From Pythium myriotylum (Eukaryota; Oomycota; Peronosporomycetes; Pythiales; Pythiaceae), in NCBI GenBank assembly GCA_023091665.1, contig JALJCQ010000001.1, forward strand, positions 2,852,001 through 2,916,000: a DNA stretch of 64,000 nucleotides. The letters are read 5' to 3'. This document shows positions 19,986-30,425 of the stretch, piece by piece. The position numbers and the translations under genes are program-made. How positions within the stretch are numbered: the stretch's first letter is position 1; the number at the start of each line of letters is the position of its first letter. The notes beneath the pieces are model-generated. The model saw nothing but the letters and a program-made list of their open reading frames with translations. It did no database searches and was not told the DNA's origin.

Positions 19986-19990
19986 ATTGT

Positions 19991-20496
19991 TCTCTGTTAT
20001 ATGAAAAATCGAGATAAACACAAAAACAAGTTCACTCTATTCGCGAGAAATTTCGAGTCTGCGCTTTACATCGTGGTCTCATCAGAATCGTATCCTTCAT
20101 CCACCACTCAAGGCCATCACATCTTTGAGGTAGTAGGGTATACTATGTGCCTCTTATAACAATTTCGGAAATCGCTGTCGATTTGCTCTTGAACACAGTA
20201 GAAAAAAAGGGAGGCCTTCTTCGAGGTCAACACGACCGATTTCATTCGGCGCTTTAAATTAATGAGATCTGGTGCCGCAAGCAGCCAGTCAAACAGGGGA
20301 TGGCCTGAAGTAGGATTAGTCTGAAGCCACAATAGGTCGGCGCGTAATGTTGCGAGCATTTCCTTCGCGAGAAAGACCTTTTGCAAGAGTTGCAGAACCT
20401 GGTTTGAGTATGTGATCCCTTGGAACACCAAGAACTAACTCGACATGGACGACGAGTCATGCGTAGAACTTTTGTGGCGGTCCACGAAAGAGCGTA
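19991..20496. other. Weak minus-strand coding relic
   Basis: A minus-strand frame at 20117-20440, entered from a CAG/TAG-like acceptor context, reads LQLLQKVFLAKEMLATLRAD and ends PTTSKM. It looks protein-like but matches nothing I know. The remainder is featureless. Confidence 0.3.
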
Positions 20497-20613
20497 TCAT
20501 GTTTTCACCGATTTCAATCGCTCTGATAGACAAGACGGGAAGTGCGCACCGTCAATTGCGCACAGCGCTTGATCAAAGTTTGGATACCTGGGCTTGAACT
20601 TTACCGAAACCTT
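20497..20613 (-). pseudogene. Possible Harbinger-type transposase scrap
   Basis: A minus-strand stretch reads YPNFDQALCAIDGAHFP, which resembles the first-Asp block (AIDGTHxP) of DDE_Tnp_4 transposases. It is fused in frame to the truncated gypsy gag at 20614. Only this block is visible. Confidence 0.4.
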
Positions 20614-21258
20614 TGGGTGCTGGGCGTAAGCGTGAATATCACGCTTACCTTGCCTGAGATCCAGGAACTCAGCGCGAGCCCTGAACTCGGCTCGAGACGG
20701 CTCAAACGCTTGTTTGATCTTGGCCTTGAACTCTTCATACGATCCGAAGCAATACGGATCGTGCAACTTGACACCGAGCACCCACACTTTGGCACGACCT
20801 GCCAAGTTGGAGATGGCGTATGTCACTCGCATCGCATCGTCATCGATGCGACGGGCTTCAATGGAATCGTCGAGTTCGACGAACCAACGCAACAGGCTGT
20901 CACCGTCAGCCTTGTACTTGGAGATCTCGATCTTCAACGGCTCGACGCGTCGAGGCCGCTCTGCCGCCACAGCAGCAGACTGCTGCTGTCTCAACAACGC
21001 TGCTTGTTGAGCGCTCTGCTCGCGCAGAGCTGCAAGACTCCCTCTCGCCTCGTTCAGCTCATGCTGGATGAACTGGGCGATACTCGCGTGCTGTTCATCA
21101 CGCGAGAGCGAGAGGAGCATGGCGCCGACGGCGGCTTCGCCCACCGTCGCGGCCATGCGCTGAACAGCCTGCCACTCGAGCTCGCTCAAGTGGAGGAAGT
21201 TCTCACGCGAGGCGTGGCGACCCTGCGCGCCAGGGGTTTCCGGCGCAGGGGGATTCAT
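20614..21258 (-). pseudogene. Truncated gypsy gag, second copy
   Basis: The first ~215 residues are identical to the gag at 27615-28691, from MNPPAPETPG through REFRARAEFLDL-type sequence to DIHAYAQHP. There it breaks into unrelated DNA at 20614. It uses the LTR at 21291-21626 as its 5' LTR, although that same LTR is the 3' LTR of the complete element, so the two share one LTR. Confidence 0.9.
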
Positions 21259-21290
21259 AGTCGCTGGGCGGACTACGAAGTGCTACCAGG

Positions 21291-21626
21291 TGTAACGAGG
21301 CTGACCTCGTTACGTCACGTACACTGTGGAGCAGTGTAGGAAGCGCGCAACACAGAGACTTGTGTTGAATCAGGCAAATGGGAAACTGAATTTATGGATT
21401 AGGAAACCTAGAAAAACCTACTCTTTGTATATAAAACCTCGCAGATCCGCCCTCGGATTTCTGCCATCCACTCAATCACAAGACCCTAGCGTGATTGGTG
21501 GGAAATCGGGATAATATCGTAGGATATTATCCAATCAGGAGACATCGCAACCAGATGGGTTCACGATGTTCCTATCGGACACCATTGACATGGGTCCGTA
21601 CCATGTAACGGGCACACCCCGTTACA
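21291..21626 (-). repeat. Gypsy 3' LTR (shared)
   Basis: 336 nt. Internal to it at 21428-21436 is a plus-strand TATATAAAA. The polypurine tract abuts its right side and a PBS abuts its left side, so it serves two internal regions in tandem. Confidence 0.93.
21428..21436 (+). promoter_or_regulatory. TATA box pointing toward the antisense ORF
   Basis: TATATAAAA matches the canonical TATA consensus on the plus strand, about 330 bp upstream of the first ATG of the antisense ORF (21769). The reverse strand is a weaker match. Every copy of the LTR carries it. Confidence 0.5.
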
Positions 21627-21629
21627 TCA

Positions 21630-21641
21630 CCCTCCCCTCAA
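21630..21641 (-). promoter_or_regulatory. Polypurine tract
   Basis: TTGAGGGGAGGG on the minus strand immediately precedes the 3' LTR, where second-strand DNA synthesis would be primed. Confidence 0.75.
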
Positions 21642-21768
21642 GACAAAAGTCGCATTGAACGACTTGCGACAGGGAGTACTTGTTGGTCAGTTGGTCCAAC
21701 GGCGAGTCGCGAGCCGCGGTCTTGATCCTCACCGATCAACGCCTTCAATGTCGCGGTCTATTCGGAGA

Positions 21769-23499
21769 ATGGACGCGAAGAAGACCACCAGCGCCGCCGA
21801 CTACCGCGCTGCAATGGCAGTGCGCGCCATGAGCGCGACTCAGGCGAGCGAGGATTCCGCTGCGCGTACCAGCGCAGCGGTCGAAGACAACTCGACGGCG
21901 GGCGAGGGCGCCATCTCGACCGAGCCACTTGAAGACGCCGTGAATAACGACGGTGGTCATCCACCGTCGTCCACGACGACCGAAGACCCGTCGGCCGACG
22001 CCGAGATGCGCTGTGATGTTGAAGGCGCTGGCGAGCGCTGCGACGTTGATCGTCGCAGCGCGCAAAGCCGCACCTGCAGCACAATCGCCGACGCTGTCGG
22101 AGCTCATCGACTACGACGAGAGCGACGGCGAAGAAGAAACCAAGTCGGAGGACCGTGCCGCGCGCGGTCCTTTCGAACGATCGCCGTCTTTCGACTGCTC
22201 GTCGTCCGAGCGGTCAGCGAACAGTTACTCGGCGCCGTACAGCGAGGCGGACGAGTAGATGAAGGAGGAAGGAGAGGTCGCTCAAGATCCCAGCCCTCAC
22301 GATCAACGTGATAGTGAGGTGATCATCACCAACGCGACCCAAGAGTCCGAGGATCGAGCCTTGAGATCCTCGGTGCCAGAAGTCACACCCTGGCTTCCAT
22401 CGGCTTACGACATCAGCCGATGGAGTGGTGCGCACGATCCCTTGCGGACGTACGATCTCTTCGACTGCTGTTCGCTCGAAGACGACCCGTACATCGCGGG
22501 CGGATATCGCGACCGCGATATGCGCCGTCGATTCTTAATCGAATATTTTTTCGACCATCGCTTCTGTCGTCACAACGATAGACCAACTGATCTCGACCTC
22601 CCTGCGTTGATCCAGGGATGGAATCAATTCCTTGACAACGTCAAGGTCAAGGGAGGCATGAAGACCTGGCTCGTTGCGCTCAACCCCCAACGAGAGAACT
22701 TCGGAGGATTCTCCGAAACTGGTGGACGAATGTGCGTCCACCGGCGCTCGCGCCGCAATGGCTTGCCTTGTTTCGTGAGAGAGGAGCCTGCCCACACTGT
22801 CCACCCGACGCTGACCGCGTCACTCGCGAGGATTACCTCGGCGAAGGGTGGAGAGGTCGGATCCCTGCCGAACTCCTCGAGGCCATTACCGGCCTCGAGC
22901 AAATCTACGCGCGCCGCCGCGCGAGCGAGGAGCGTGCTGCTTCCTCGCTGCCTTACGCATCGGGTGGATCTCGTCGTACTGAGCGACGAGACCCGAGACA
23001 TCTTCAAGGAGAGCCTCGCACAGCTCCCAGCTATCTGCAGATGGCGGATAACCGCGCCGTCGAACGAGATACTTCGTTCGATTACCGCCCTGCTGATCCC
23101 TACGATTCAGCAGGCGCTCAACGATCCAGCGCTCAGCACCACGGGAGTCAACCAGTGGGGGCGGCGGCGGTGGGAAGACATTATCCACCGGCCGCGCCGA
23201 CGTATCTTCAACGTGACGAGTCGTACTCGGCTCGTCGCGACGACTCGGATGATCTTCGGCTCCAGCATTCGCAGGAGCGTCTCAGCGCGGATCTTGCGGA
23301 GGAGCGGTCGCAGCGAGTGCGGCTGGAGGCGCAGCTGGCGACGCTGCGGGGCTCGCACGATCGTGTTCAACTCCGCTTGAACACGCTTGTCCGGGAGTAC
23401 AAGCTTCTCCTCGGGACTCTCGAGCGCTCGGGGATTCCGATTGCTCGGAAGCGCCGTCGTACTGATGGTACGGACGAAGGCGACCAACGTAGAACGTAG
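21769..23499 (+). CDS. Antisense ORF chain of the gypsy element (broken)
   Basis: A plus-strand protein in three blocks. The first starts at ATG 21769 (MDAKKTTSAADYRAAMAVRA). After a frameshift near 22010 the second runs to 22258 (SELIDYDESDGEEE). After an in-frame TAG it resumes at ATG 22259 with PWLPSAYDISRWSG, DRDMRRRFLIEYFFDHRFC and LIQGWNQFLDNVK. After a shift near 22730 the last block has GACPHCPPDADRVTREDYLG, SYLQMADNRAVERDTSFDY and a coiled coil (ERLSADLAEERSQ, VRLEAQLATLRGS), ending with a basic KRRR tail at 23499. It overlaps the chromodomain coding sequence antisense at 22886-23188. The family is unknown to me; the composition looks genuinely protein-coding. Confidence 0.6.
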
Positions 23500-23971
23500 G
23501 ATGCGTCCGCATCCTACGAGGAAGCTCAAGGGTATACGCGTGCCCCATGCGGCGGAGCACGCGGAACGGACCGATGAACTACGGTAGCAGCTTGTTGCTA
23601 CAGACGTTGGTAACTGCATGTGTAGGAAGTGTAGTCGCTGATAACAACACTAAGTCACCTTCATTAAATAAAAGAGTGTTTCCTCTTCCATTCTTGTCTG
23701 CGTTCATCTTCTGTCGATCGACCGCATGGGCGATCGAGTCCTGTACGAAGCGGACAACCGCTTGGCGCTTCAGCAAGAAGTCCTCTGCTGAATCCGTTTG
23801 CTTGGCAGCAGCACGCGACATGCGCGCTGCTGAGATGTCCATCTCTTCTTCGACGAGAGCGCCATCGCTCTCGCCGCCGTCGAAGTCGTCACCATCGACT
23901 TTGAGCGCGTCGTCGGCTTCATCTTCGTCGTCGTCGTCGTTCTCACGAGCGCGACCGATGACGAGCGTCAT
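22886..23971 (-). pseudogene. Gypsy integrase C-terminus and chromodomain
   Basis: The integrase tail has VRFVQDSIAHAVDRQK, LLFNEGDLVLLSATTLP and, after a frameshift, AYTLELPRRMRTHPTFYVG (23282-23560). A low-complexity linker leads to a chromodomain at 22886-23188: ERWIVERLLNRRD, TKYLVRRRGYPPSADSWE and LLEDVSGLVAQYDE. Chromodomains on chromoviral integrases direct insertion toward particular chromatin. Only one of the usual aromatic-cage Trp residues is obvious, since the expected RWRGY is RRRGY here. Confidence 0.8.
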
Positions 23972-24894
23972 CGGTGGGAGGATCGACCATTACATCGATC
24001 TCCGAGGAGCGAGAGAGGTTCGGGAGCTCGCTCGAGCGAGTCCCTCCCTTCCCTGAAGGAGACTCACTCTCCGAAAGGGTTGGAATATGTGAATGGCGGA
24101 GGCCACTCACGTAGAACAGTGTATGCGTCGTCGACGCATGCACAGAGTTATTGATGGCGAATTCGACCATCGGCAAAACCTCACTCCAACTTGAAAACGA
24201 ATGGACGTAGCCTCGAATAAATCTCTTCGATCACGCGGTTCGCACGCTCTGTCTGAACATCAGTCTCAGGATGGTCAGAGGTCGACATCTTGATTCGTGT
24301 TCCGAGGGAACGGAACACAGCGCGCCAGAACTCCGCGGTGAACCGTGGATCTCGATCTGACACGAGCGAGTTCTCGTGGCAGTCCATGGTGTCGAAAAAC
24401 CGTGTCGACGAAGACGCGATCGCAGCCTTCGGCTGTGATCGTCTCTGGAACTTGAGCAAGATGCACGATCTTGCTGAAACGATCCTCGACACGAGGATCC
24501 CGTTGTTATTCCATTCATCTTCGGAAAACCCGAAGATGAAGTCCATGGAGACGGACTCCCAGCACTCTGTCGGTACAGGCAGAGATTGTAGCGGCGCGCG
24601 AAGTGAAGGTCCCGACTTCACTCGCTGGCAAACCTCGCAAGCACGGACGTACTTGCGCACGAACTTGAATTGGCGAGGCCAATAAGACTCGCGGCTCAAC
24701 GTGAGATACGTTTTCTCACGTCCACGATGTCCGCTCACCGGAGCATCGTGGTACTCGTATATGATCCGCAGATCATGATCTCCTGGCACGAAGACACGCG
24801 GAGTGTCATCGGCAACGGCGCTGTAGTACAGCAGGCCGTTCCACTGCGTGTATCGATGGACCTTCGATCGATACGAAGCCGGCAAGCCCTTCAA
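23943..24894 (-). pseudogene. Gypsy integrase (zinc-binding and catalytic core)
   Basis: It starts with the H2C2 zinc module (YHDAPVSGHRGREKTYLTL, then CEVCQRVK) and continues into the rve core with SMDFIFGF, LVSDRDPRFTAEFW and DVQTERANRVIEE, the D-D-35-E signature. Between the two Asp motifs the frame shifts out and back: the neighbouring frame carries the family-like VPETITAEGC and FRHHGLPREL. A further break precedes LPMVEFAINNSVHASTTHT at 23943-24176. It would insert element cDNA if intact. Confidence 0.88.
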
Positions 24895-24903
24895 CGCTTG
24901 CGG

Positions 24904-26148
24904 CTATGGCTCTGCAAGTTGAGCCATCAAGCGCACGACCTCGGGGTCGTGTGCATTCGCAGCACGAATGTCGTCGAGCAAGGGCGACGACGGAACACTG
25001 GAGCTGAACGCACTCGCTGCGTTCAGAGAATCTTGGGCGACGACCGTCGGCTCAAAGTCTGGCCGACGGGACAGAGCATCCGCGACGACGTTGAGTCGTC
25101 TGGGCTTGTACTCGACGGACACCGCGAAGAAAGACAGCCACCTCGCCATGCGCTGCGAGAGGTGTGGGCTGTTCACAGCCGTGCGTAAAAACGCATGGTC
25201 TGTGAAGACCTTGAACGGTCTATTTCCAAGCAGATAGACGCGAAACTTGGCCAGTGCATACTTCATGGCAAGGAGCTCTTTGTCATGCACTGGATAATTT
25301 CGTTCAGCTGGTTGCAGCTGACGCGACTTGTAACAGACGACGCGCTCAGCACCGTCGTCGTCGAACTGCATCAGCGCTGCGCCGATGGCAAAGTTGCTTG
25401 CGTCACAAACCACGTGGAATGGTTTGTCCTGGTCCGCGATCGCCAGGACTGGCGATTCAATCAAGCTTTGTTTGATGCCTTCGAAGGAACGCTGACACTC
25501 AGCGTTCCAAGTCCACTTGGTGCCTTTCTTGAGCAATCGAGAAAGATGAACAGTCATCTCGGCGTAGTTGCGCGAGTACTTGTGCAAGTACGCCGCGAGG
25601 CCAAGGAACTTGCGCAGTCCCTTGACGTCGAGTGGCGTCGGCCACTCCTTGATTGCTCTGATCTTCTCGGGATCAGGGCGCACGCCGTTCTTGCCGACTA
25701 TACACCCAAGAACGGGTATCTCGCTGGCCGCGAAGATACACTTCTTCAGGTTCGCGTACAGCTTATGCTCTCGCATAAGTGTGAGAACCTCTCTGATGTG
25801 GAGTCTGTGAACCTCCAGATCAGTCTTCCCCTCCATAGCTCGGCTATGAACGAAGATATCGTCGATGTAGCTTGGTGCGAAGGCTCGCACTGGGCGCAAT
25901 AGATGCGAGACGCATCTATTGAATGTGGCTGGTGCGTTGCTGAGGCCCTGAGGCATCACCAACCACTCCCAGAGCATTCCGCTTGGGGTGCTGACGGCTG
26001 TGAACGGAATATCCCGTTCATGCATCAAGATCTGATAGAATCCGTCCATCAGATCCATCGACGAGAAGATGGTGCTCTTCGCCATCCCGTCGATGATGAC
26101 GTCCTTCCTCGGTATCGGCGTCTGCGCCGGTATCGTCGCCGCGTTCAA
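24904..26148 (-). pseudogene. Gypsy reverse transcriptase and RNase H
   Basis: An open 414-codon block begins inside the RT palm at KLNAATIPAQTPIPRKD. RT motifs are STIFSSMDLMDGFYQI, MPQGLSNAPATFNRCV and the catalytic YIDDIFVHS. Connection residues include LRKFLGLAAYLHKYSRNYA. RNase H shows FHVVCDASNFAIGAAL, YPVHDKELLAM, FKVFTDHAFL and NVVADALSRRP. The block is separated from the upstream RT start by a TGA at 26173-26175, where the related sequence has Trp, and by a frameshift. Confidence 0.93.
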
Positions 26149-27460
26149 CTTGTTGAACGCGTGTACAATCCGTCACCCTCCTGTTGCCTTGCGCACACAG
26201 AAGGTCGGAGAGCTGTGAGGGTAGACTCCCTCACATGACCAGCAGCGAGACGTTCTGCGAAGAACTTGTCGATCGCTTCGACCTGTTCACGAGGCAGTGG
26301 CCACACACAGTACTTCAAACCTGGCTTCAGGTCGATCTCGTGCCGAATGCCTTTGTCCTTCGGCAATTCACACGGGTCGGAATCGGGGAACACGTCCGCG
26401 AATTCGACCAAATCCTCGTATAGAGGATTTCCCTCGAGCGACTCCCAGGATTGAGCCGAGTACCGCTCAATCCGAGTCTTCTCAACGAGGACGCTCTCTT
26501 CTATCGATGAGCTGCTGAGAAGCCTTTCCTTGTCAGCAAACACCACTGCCGACCGGATATCGGTCACACATTCGTCCTCCGCGACGAGAATACAGGTCTG
26601 CGTGATCTTCCCTTGACGCACATCTCGCAAAAACCGCTTGGGTTCGAGCGTAGGCAGTGCGGTGATCTCCGAAGTTGACTTCGGAGGCGCAACAACCTCG
26701 ACTGTGGATGCACCCACTCTCGTGCCGTCATTGACTAAGACGTTGATCGTCTCAGTGACTTCCTGCGGCCTTATGCGCGCAGACTCCTCGAGCTGCAGTT
26801 GCGCAACTGCAGCGAGATCTCCATCGCTCGACGTTCTAGTCGAGGCGGAGAGTCGTCGTTGCCTCCTTGCGGCAGACGTCGAGACCTTCCTCTCATAGTG
26901 CTGCCCCTGTGGCAAGCACTGTCTTCTTGGCTCGTGCGACTTATTCGCACGAGGATCTTCCTCACTTGACTCGTGCGACTTACTCGTACGAGAAGTCTTC
27001 GACGCTGTCTGCGACTCTACGCAGACACCGGCAGCTGGCTCAACGACAAAGGTCGACTCTTTGTCGTAGTCTTGGGCAGTCGTACTAACGACCGAGTGAC
27101 TGATGAGGCCATCACACTCATCTTTCACACGTCGACGTGCATCTGGACGCTGGTGTGAACGAAGCCATGGCAGGCCTAGAATGACGTCGAACTTGTCATC
27201 TAAATCGAGTACGACAAAGTCACCGTCGTACTCATTGCCTTCAAGCGTGTAGTGGAGGCCCACTACGCGTTTCATAACCTTCACCGTTGCGCCAGTTGCA
27301 AGGCGCACCGTCATTCTCGTCGGAGGAATGTCTCGCTCGACAACGTCGAGCCCCAACGACTCGATAGACTGTCGTCGAACGAAGTTGTTCGACGCCCCAC
27401 AGTCTACAAGGGCGCGAAGCGAAGACGAAGCGCCTTCGACTTCGAGCTCCAGGTGATGAG
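26145..27460 (-). pseudogene. Gypsy protease, linker and RT start
   Basis: The aspartic protease active site is the DCGASNNFV variant near 27400, followed by VRLATGATVKVM and FDVILGLPWLRSH. A long acidic/Ser-rich linker follows, then the RT entry FPDSDPCELPKDKGIRHEID and EAIDKFFAERLAAGHVREST. There the frame is lost. Upstream of the active site the frame meets three TGA codons in a row, so the join to gag is also broken. Confidence 0.88.
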
Positions 27461-27614
27461 GGTCTCATCATCACACCAGGTATGGCGAAGCACAGTGACT
27501 GTGCTTTGGGAGCAGCCTTCGTCAAGAGTCCCACAAACTCTCTTGACATGACTGGATCAGTAGGGCGCTCCGCCCCTACTGACCCTGACCGTTTTTTTGT
27601 TGATCAACACGCTG

Positions 27615-28691
27615 CTATTTCTTCGCAGCGTGTTGATCCGACCACTGGACCTTCTTGTCCACGTGGCGACCGCGTCCATTGCCGTGAGGCACTGGGCGCG
27701 CAGCATTACACTCATAAGCGTAATGCCCGGTCTTCTGGCATCGATTGCATTTCTGCAATCGCTTGTCCACGCGAGAGCGCTGCTCGCTCTCAGCGCAGGA
27801 AAGATTCATGGCCTCTGGATCACTTGAGTCTTGTCGTCTGGGCGGACGATAAGCAGCAGAATGGGCGTAAGCCTGTCGCAGGCTGAAGTCCTCTTGGCGA
27901 GCAACCGAGATCGCGTCCTCGAGTTTATCAAACTCGAGACGGAACATCTGGGTCTTGATCGGCCCATTCTCGAGCCCCTTGATAAATGCGGCAACCTGCG
28001 TTTGATCATCGATTGGATTCTCCACGATGCAACTCACGAGGTTTCGTGGGTGCTGGGCGTAAGCGTGAATATCACGCTTACCTTGCCTGAGATCCAGGAA
28101 CTCAGCGCGAGCCCTGAACTCGGCTCGAGACGGCTCAAACGCTTGTTTGATCTTGGCCTTGAACTCTTCATACGATCCGAAGCAATACGGATCGTGCAAC
28201 TTGACACCGAGCACCCACACTTTGGCACGACCTGCCAAGTTGGAGATGGCGTATGTCACTCGCATCGCATCGTCATCGATGCGACGGGCTTCAATGGAAT
28301 CGTCGAGTTCGACGAACCAACGCAACAGGCTGTCACCGTCAGCCTTGTACTTGGAGATCTCGATCTTCAACGGCTCGACGCGTCGAGGCCGCTCTGCCGC
28401 CACAGCAGCAGACTGCTGCTGTCTCAACAACGCTGCTTGTTGAGCGCTCTGCTCGCGCAGAGCTGCAAGACTCCCTCTCGCCTCGTTCAGCTCATGCTGG
28501 ATGAACTGGGCGATACTCGCGTGCTGTTCATCACGCGAGAGCGAGAGGAGCATGGCGCCGACGGCGGCTTCGCCCACCGTCGCGGCCATGCGCTGAACAG
28601 CCTGCCACTCGAGCTCGCTCAAGTGGAGGAAGTTCTCACGCGAGGCGTGGCGACCCTGCGCGCCAGGGGTTTCCGGCGCAGGGGGATTCAT
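27615..28691 (-). CDS. Gypsy gag, intact
   Basis: 358 residues from ATG 28691 to the stop at 27615. A coiled coil (RGSLAALREQSAQQAALLRQ) precedes the capsid-like domain (GDSLLRWFVELDDSIEARR, VTYAISNLAGRAKVWVLG, FEPSRAEFRARAEFLDL). The C-terminus holds a CCHC zinc knuckle, CNRCQKTGHYAYEC, for RNA binding. It is the only intact ORF of the element and would form the particle. The large plus-strand ORF over it is a shadow. Confidence 0.93.
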   Translation of the reverse strand: MNPPAPETPGAQGRHASRENFLHLSELEWQAVQRMAATVGEAAVGAMLLSLSRDEQHASIAQFIQHELNEARGSLAALREQSAQQAALLRQQQSAAVAAERPRRVEPLKIEISKYKADGDSLLRWFVELDDSIEARRIDDDAMRVTYAISNLAGRAKVWVLGVKLHDPYCFGSYEEFKAKIKQAFEPSRAEFRARAEFLDLRQGKRDIHAYAQHPRNLVSCIVENPIDDQTQVAAFIKGLENGPIKTQMFRLEFDKLEDAISVARQEDFSLRQAYAHSAAYRPPRRQDSSDPEAMNLSCAESEQRSRVDKRLQKCNRCQKTGHYAYECNAARPVPHGNGRGRHVDKKVQWSDQHAAKK

Positions 28692-28710
28692 AGTCGCTGG
28701 GCGGACTACG

Positions 28711-28721
28711 AAGTGCTACCA
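28711..28721 (-). promoter_or_regulatory. Primer-binding site
   Basis: TGGTAGCACTT on the minus strand, two bases inside the 5' LTR. The same sequence follows the 5' LTR of the element at 15700, so both appear to use the same tRNA primer, which I cannot name. Confidence 0.65.
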
Positions 28722-28723
28722 GG

Positions 28724-29059
28724 TGTAACGAGGCTGACCTCGTTACGTCACGTACACTGTGGAGCAGTGTAGGAAGCGCGCAACACAGAGACTTGTGTTG
28801 AATCAGGCAAATGGGAAACTGAATTTATGGATTAGGAAACCTAGAAAAACCTACTCTTTGTATATAAAACCTCGCAGATCCGCCCTCGGATTTCTGCCAT
28901 CCACTCAATCACAAGACCCTAGCGTGATTGGTGGGAAATCGGGATAATATCGTAGGATATTATCCAATCAGGAGACATCGCAACCAGATGGGTTCACGAT
29001 GTTCCTATCGGACACCATTGACATGGGTCCGTACCATGTAACGGGCACACCCCGTTACA
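28724..29059 (-). repeat. Gypsy 5' LTR
   Basis: 336 nt, identical by eye to 21291-21626. Confidence 0.93.
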
Positions 29060-29116
29060 CATGTGGCACAATCGCTGATCAAACTCACACTTGAAAATAG
29101 GGGACAAAAATCCCAC

Positions 29117-30425
29117 ATGTCTGAGGTTACACTGTCATTGAAGGAGCGTGTCACTGCTGTTCGCGCGAACACAATCTCCGCGACGTCACGGCGATCGTAA
29201 TGAGCAACATGGTCGCGCTTCCTTGCGTGGATGTTGGACCGGTGCGACCCAGTATGATCGCTTCCGTAAGCAGCTGCAAGCTTTGCTGCACATTCCTGGG
29301 GTTGAGACGGAATTGAAGGAAAGGATCTGCGACCTTCTGCTCGTCTGGATCGACTGCTTGCCCATCAGCTACTGCGGTACATTTACGGGCCGGATGGTCT
29401 CTCGGTGGTGTTCAAACCACCTATCTGCGCTACGAAGGATCGGGCGACATGCACGTGGGACGAACAATCGCTGGACTCCCATCAAACAGCGAGACCTACC
29501 ACCACGCTTCACGACTGGAGACGACGTCGTGCGTGCTGGCGTACAGGTAGCATTTGGAGTCGTACCACCAAATTTATAATTTGTCTGTGAGTATGCACTG
29601 GTGTCCCTTGTGTATCACCACGATTACCTCGTTGCAAACCTCAGCCTGACGCATCCTATGTTCTCATGCCCCCTCTACCAAGACAAGCATCTGCTCCAGC
29701 GCCTATGCGATCGTGTATGTGCCAGGCTCGCGACAGAAGATCGCACCCAGACTGCATCAGGGATACCTCCTCATTGTGCTATGATCGCCAAAATCAAAGC
29801 GCTTGAAGATGCGGTACATCGGCTCGACAGCACGGCTCTCGACAGAGTTGTCGCGGCGGTCGAGGAACATGGGTCACTGCGAGGAGATCTGAACGCGAGG
29901 CTGATCCGCGAGACCATCGCTACATCATTCGAAGCGTACGGGCTACCAACGGTGATGGAGAGATTGACGCGCCAGATAGAGCAGGCAGTCAACGATGAGA
30001 ACGGAGATGACGGCTCAACGACGTTTCTCTACGATTGGAGAGGCCGCTTTCGGCGGCTTCCACAGGATTTGAAGTTCCCTGATAGTAAGCCCAGACAAAT
30101 GTGGATCTTGTGGACCTGCGGCAGCAGCAGTGCCCGCCTACCAGCTCTTCGGTACGTCCAGCGTAGCGATCTCTGCACGCTAAACGCTCGCAAGCGTCTG
30201 AGCGATCTGCGCTATCTCATGTGCAAACTAGAATCCGCTGCCTCTCGCGAGCTTGGCTGGTGCCCACGCCGTTGCACAGTCAACGATGCGTGCTCTGTGT
30301 ATGATCGAGTATATGATGCTATTGCTCTGCCAGCACATACTCAGCAGAAACGCCAACGTCGTCGAGTACAATTGTGTTGGCGTAGCGTCGTCAATGAGCT
30401 GCGGAAGAGTACCCCACGTCAATAG
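29117..30425 (+). pseudogene. Crypton-type tyrosine recombinase relic
   Basis: Starts ATG 29117 with EVTLSLKERVTAVRANTIS, then hits TAA TGA near 29200. Most of the recombinase core is missing. It resumes with TQYDRFRKQLQALL and, in changing frames, LRYEGSGDMHVGRTIAGLP. From 29601 it is open: SLVYHHDYLVANLSLTHPM, a helical segment MIAKIKALEDAVHRLD, and a GCR1_C-like DNA-binding domain (YDWRGRFRRLPQDLKFP, QMWILWTCGS, NARKRLSDLRYLM). It ends TPRQ and a stop. Cryptons move as circular DNA using a tyrosine recombinase. The internal deletion removes the catalytic core. Confidence 0.7.

Larger units (their letters stand above)
21291..29059 (-). mobile_element. Full-length Ty3/gypsy chromovirus-like element
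   Basis: Minus-strand element of 7769 nt. The 5' LTR is 28724-29059 and the 3' LTR 21291-21626, each 336 nt with TGTAACG...GTTACA ends and identical by eye. A PBS-like TGGTAGCACTT lies just inside the 5' LTR and a polypurine tract (TTGAGGGGAGGG) just before the 3' LTR. The order is gag, protease, RT, RNase H, integrase, chromodomain. The pol frames carry several frameshifts and a nonsense mutation, so this copy is not autonomous. A plus-strand ORF chain fills the 3' region. Confidence 0.93.

Noticed and set aside
27831..28772. 313-codon plus-strand ORF opposite gag
   Set aside because: Mirror of the conserved gag frame; duplicated at 20542-21339 only because gag is duplicated. No independent motif.
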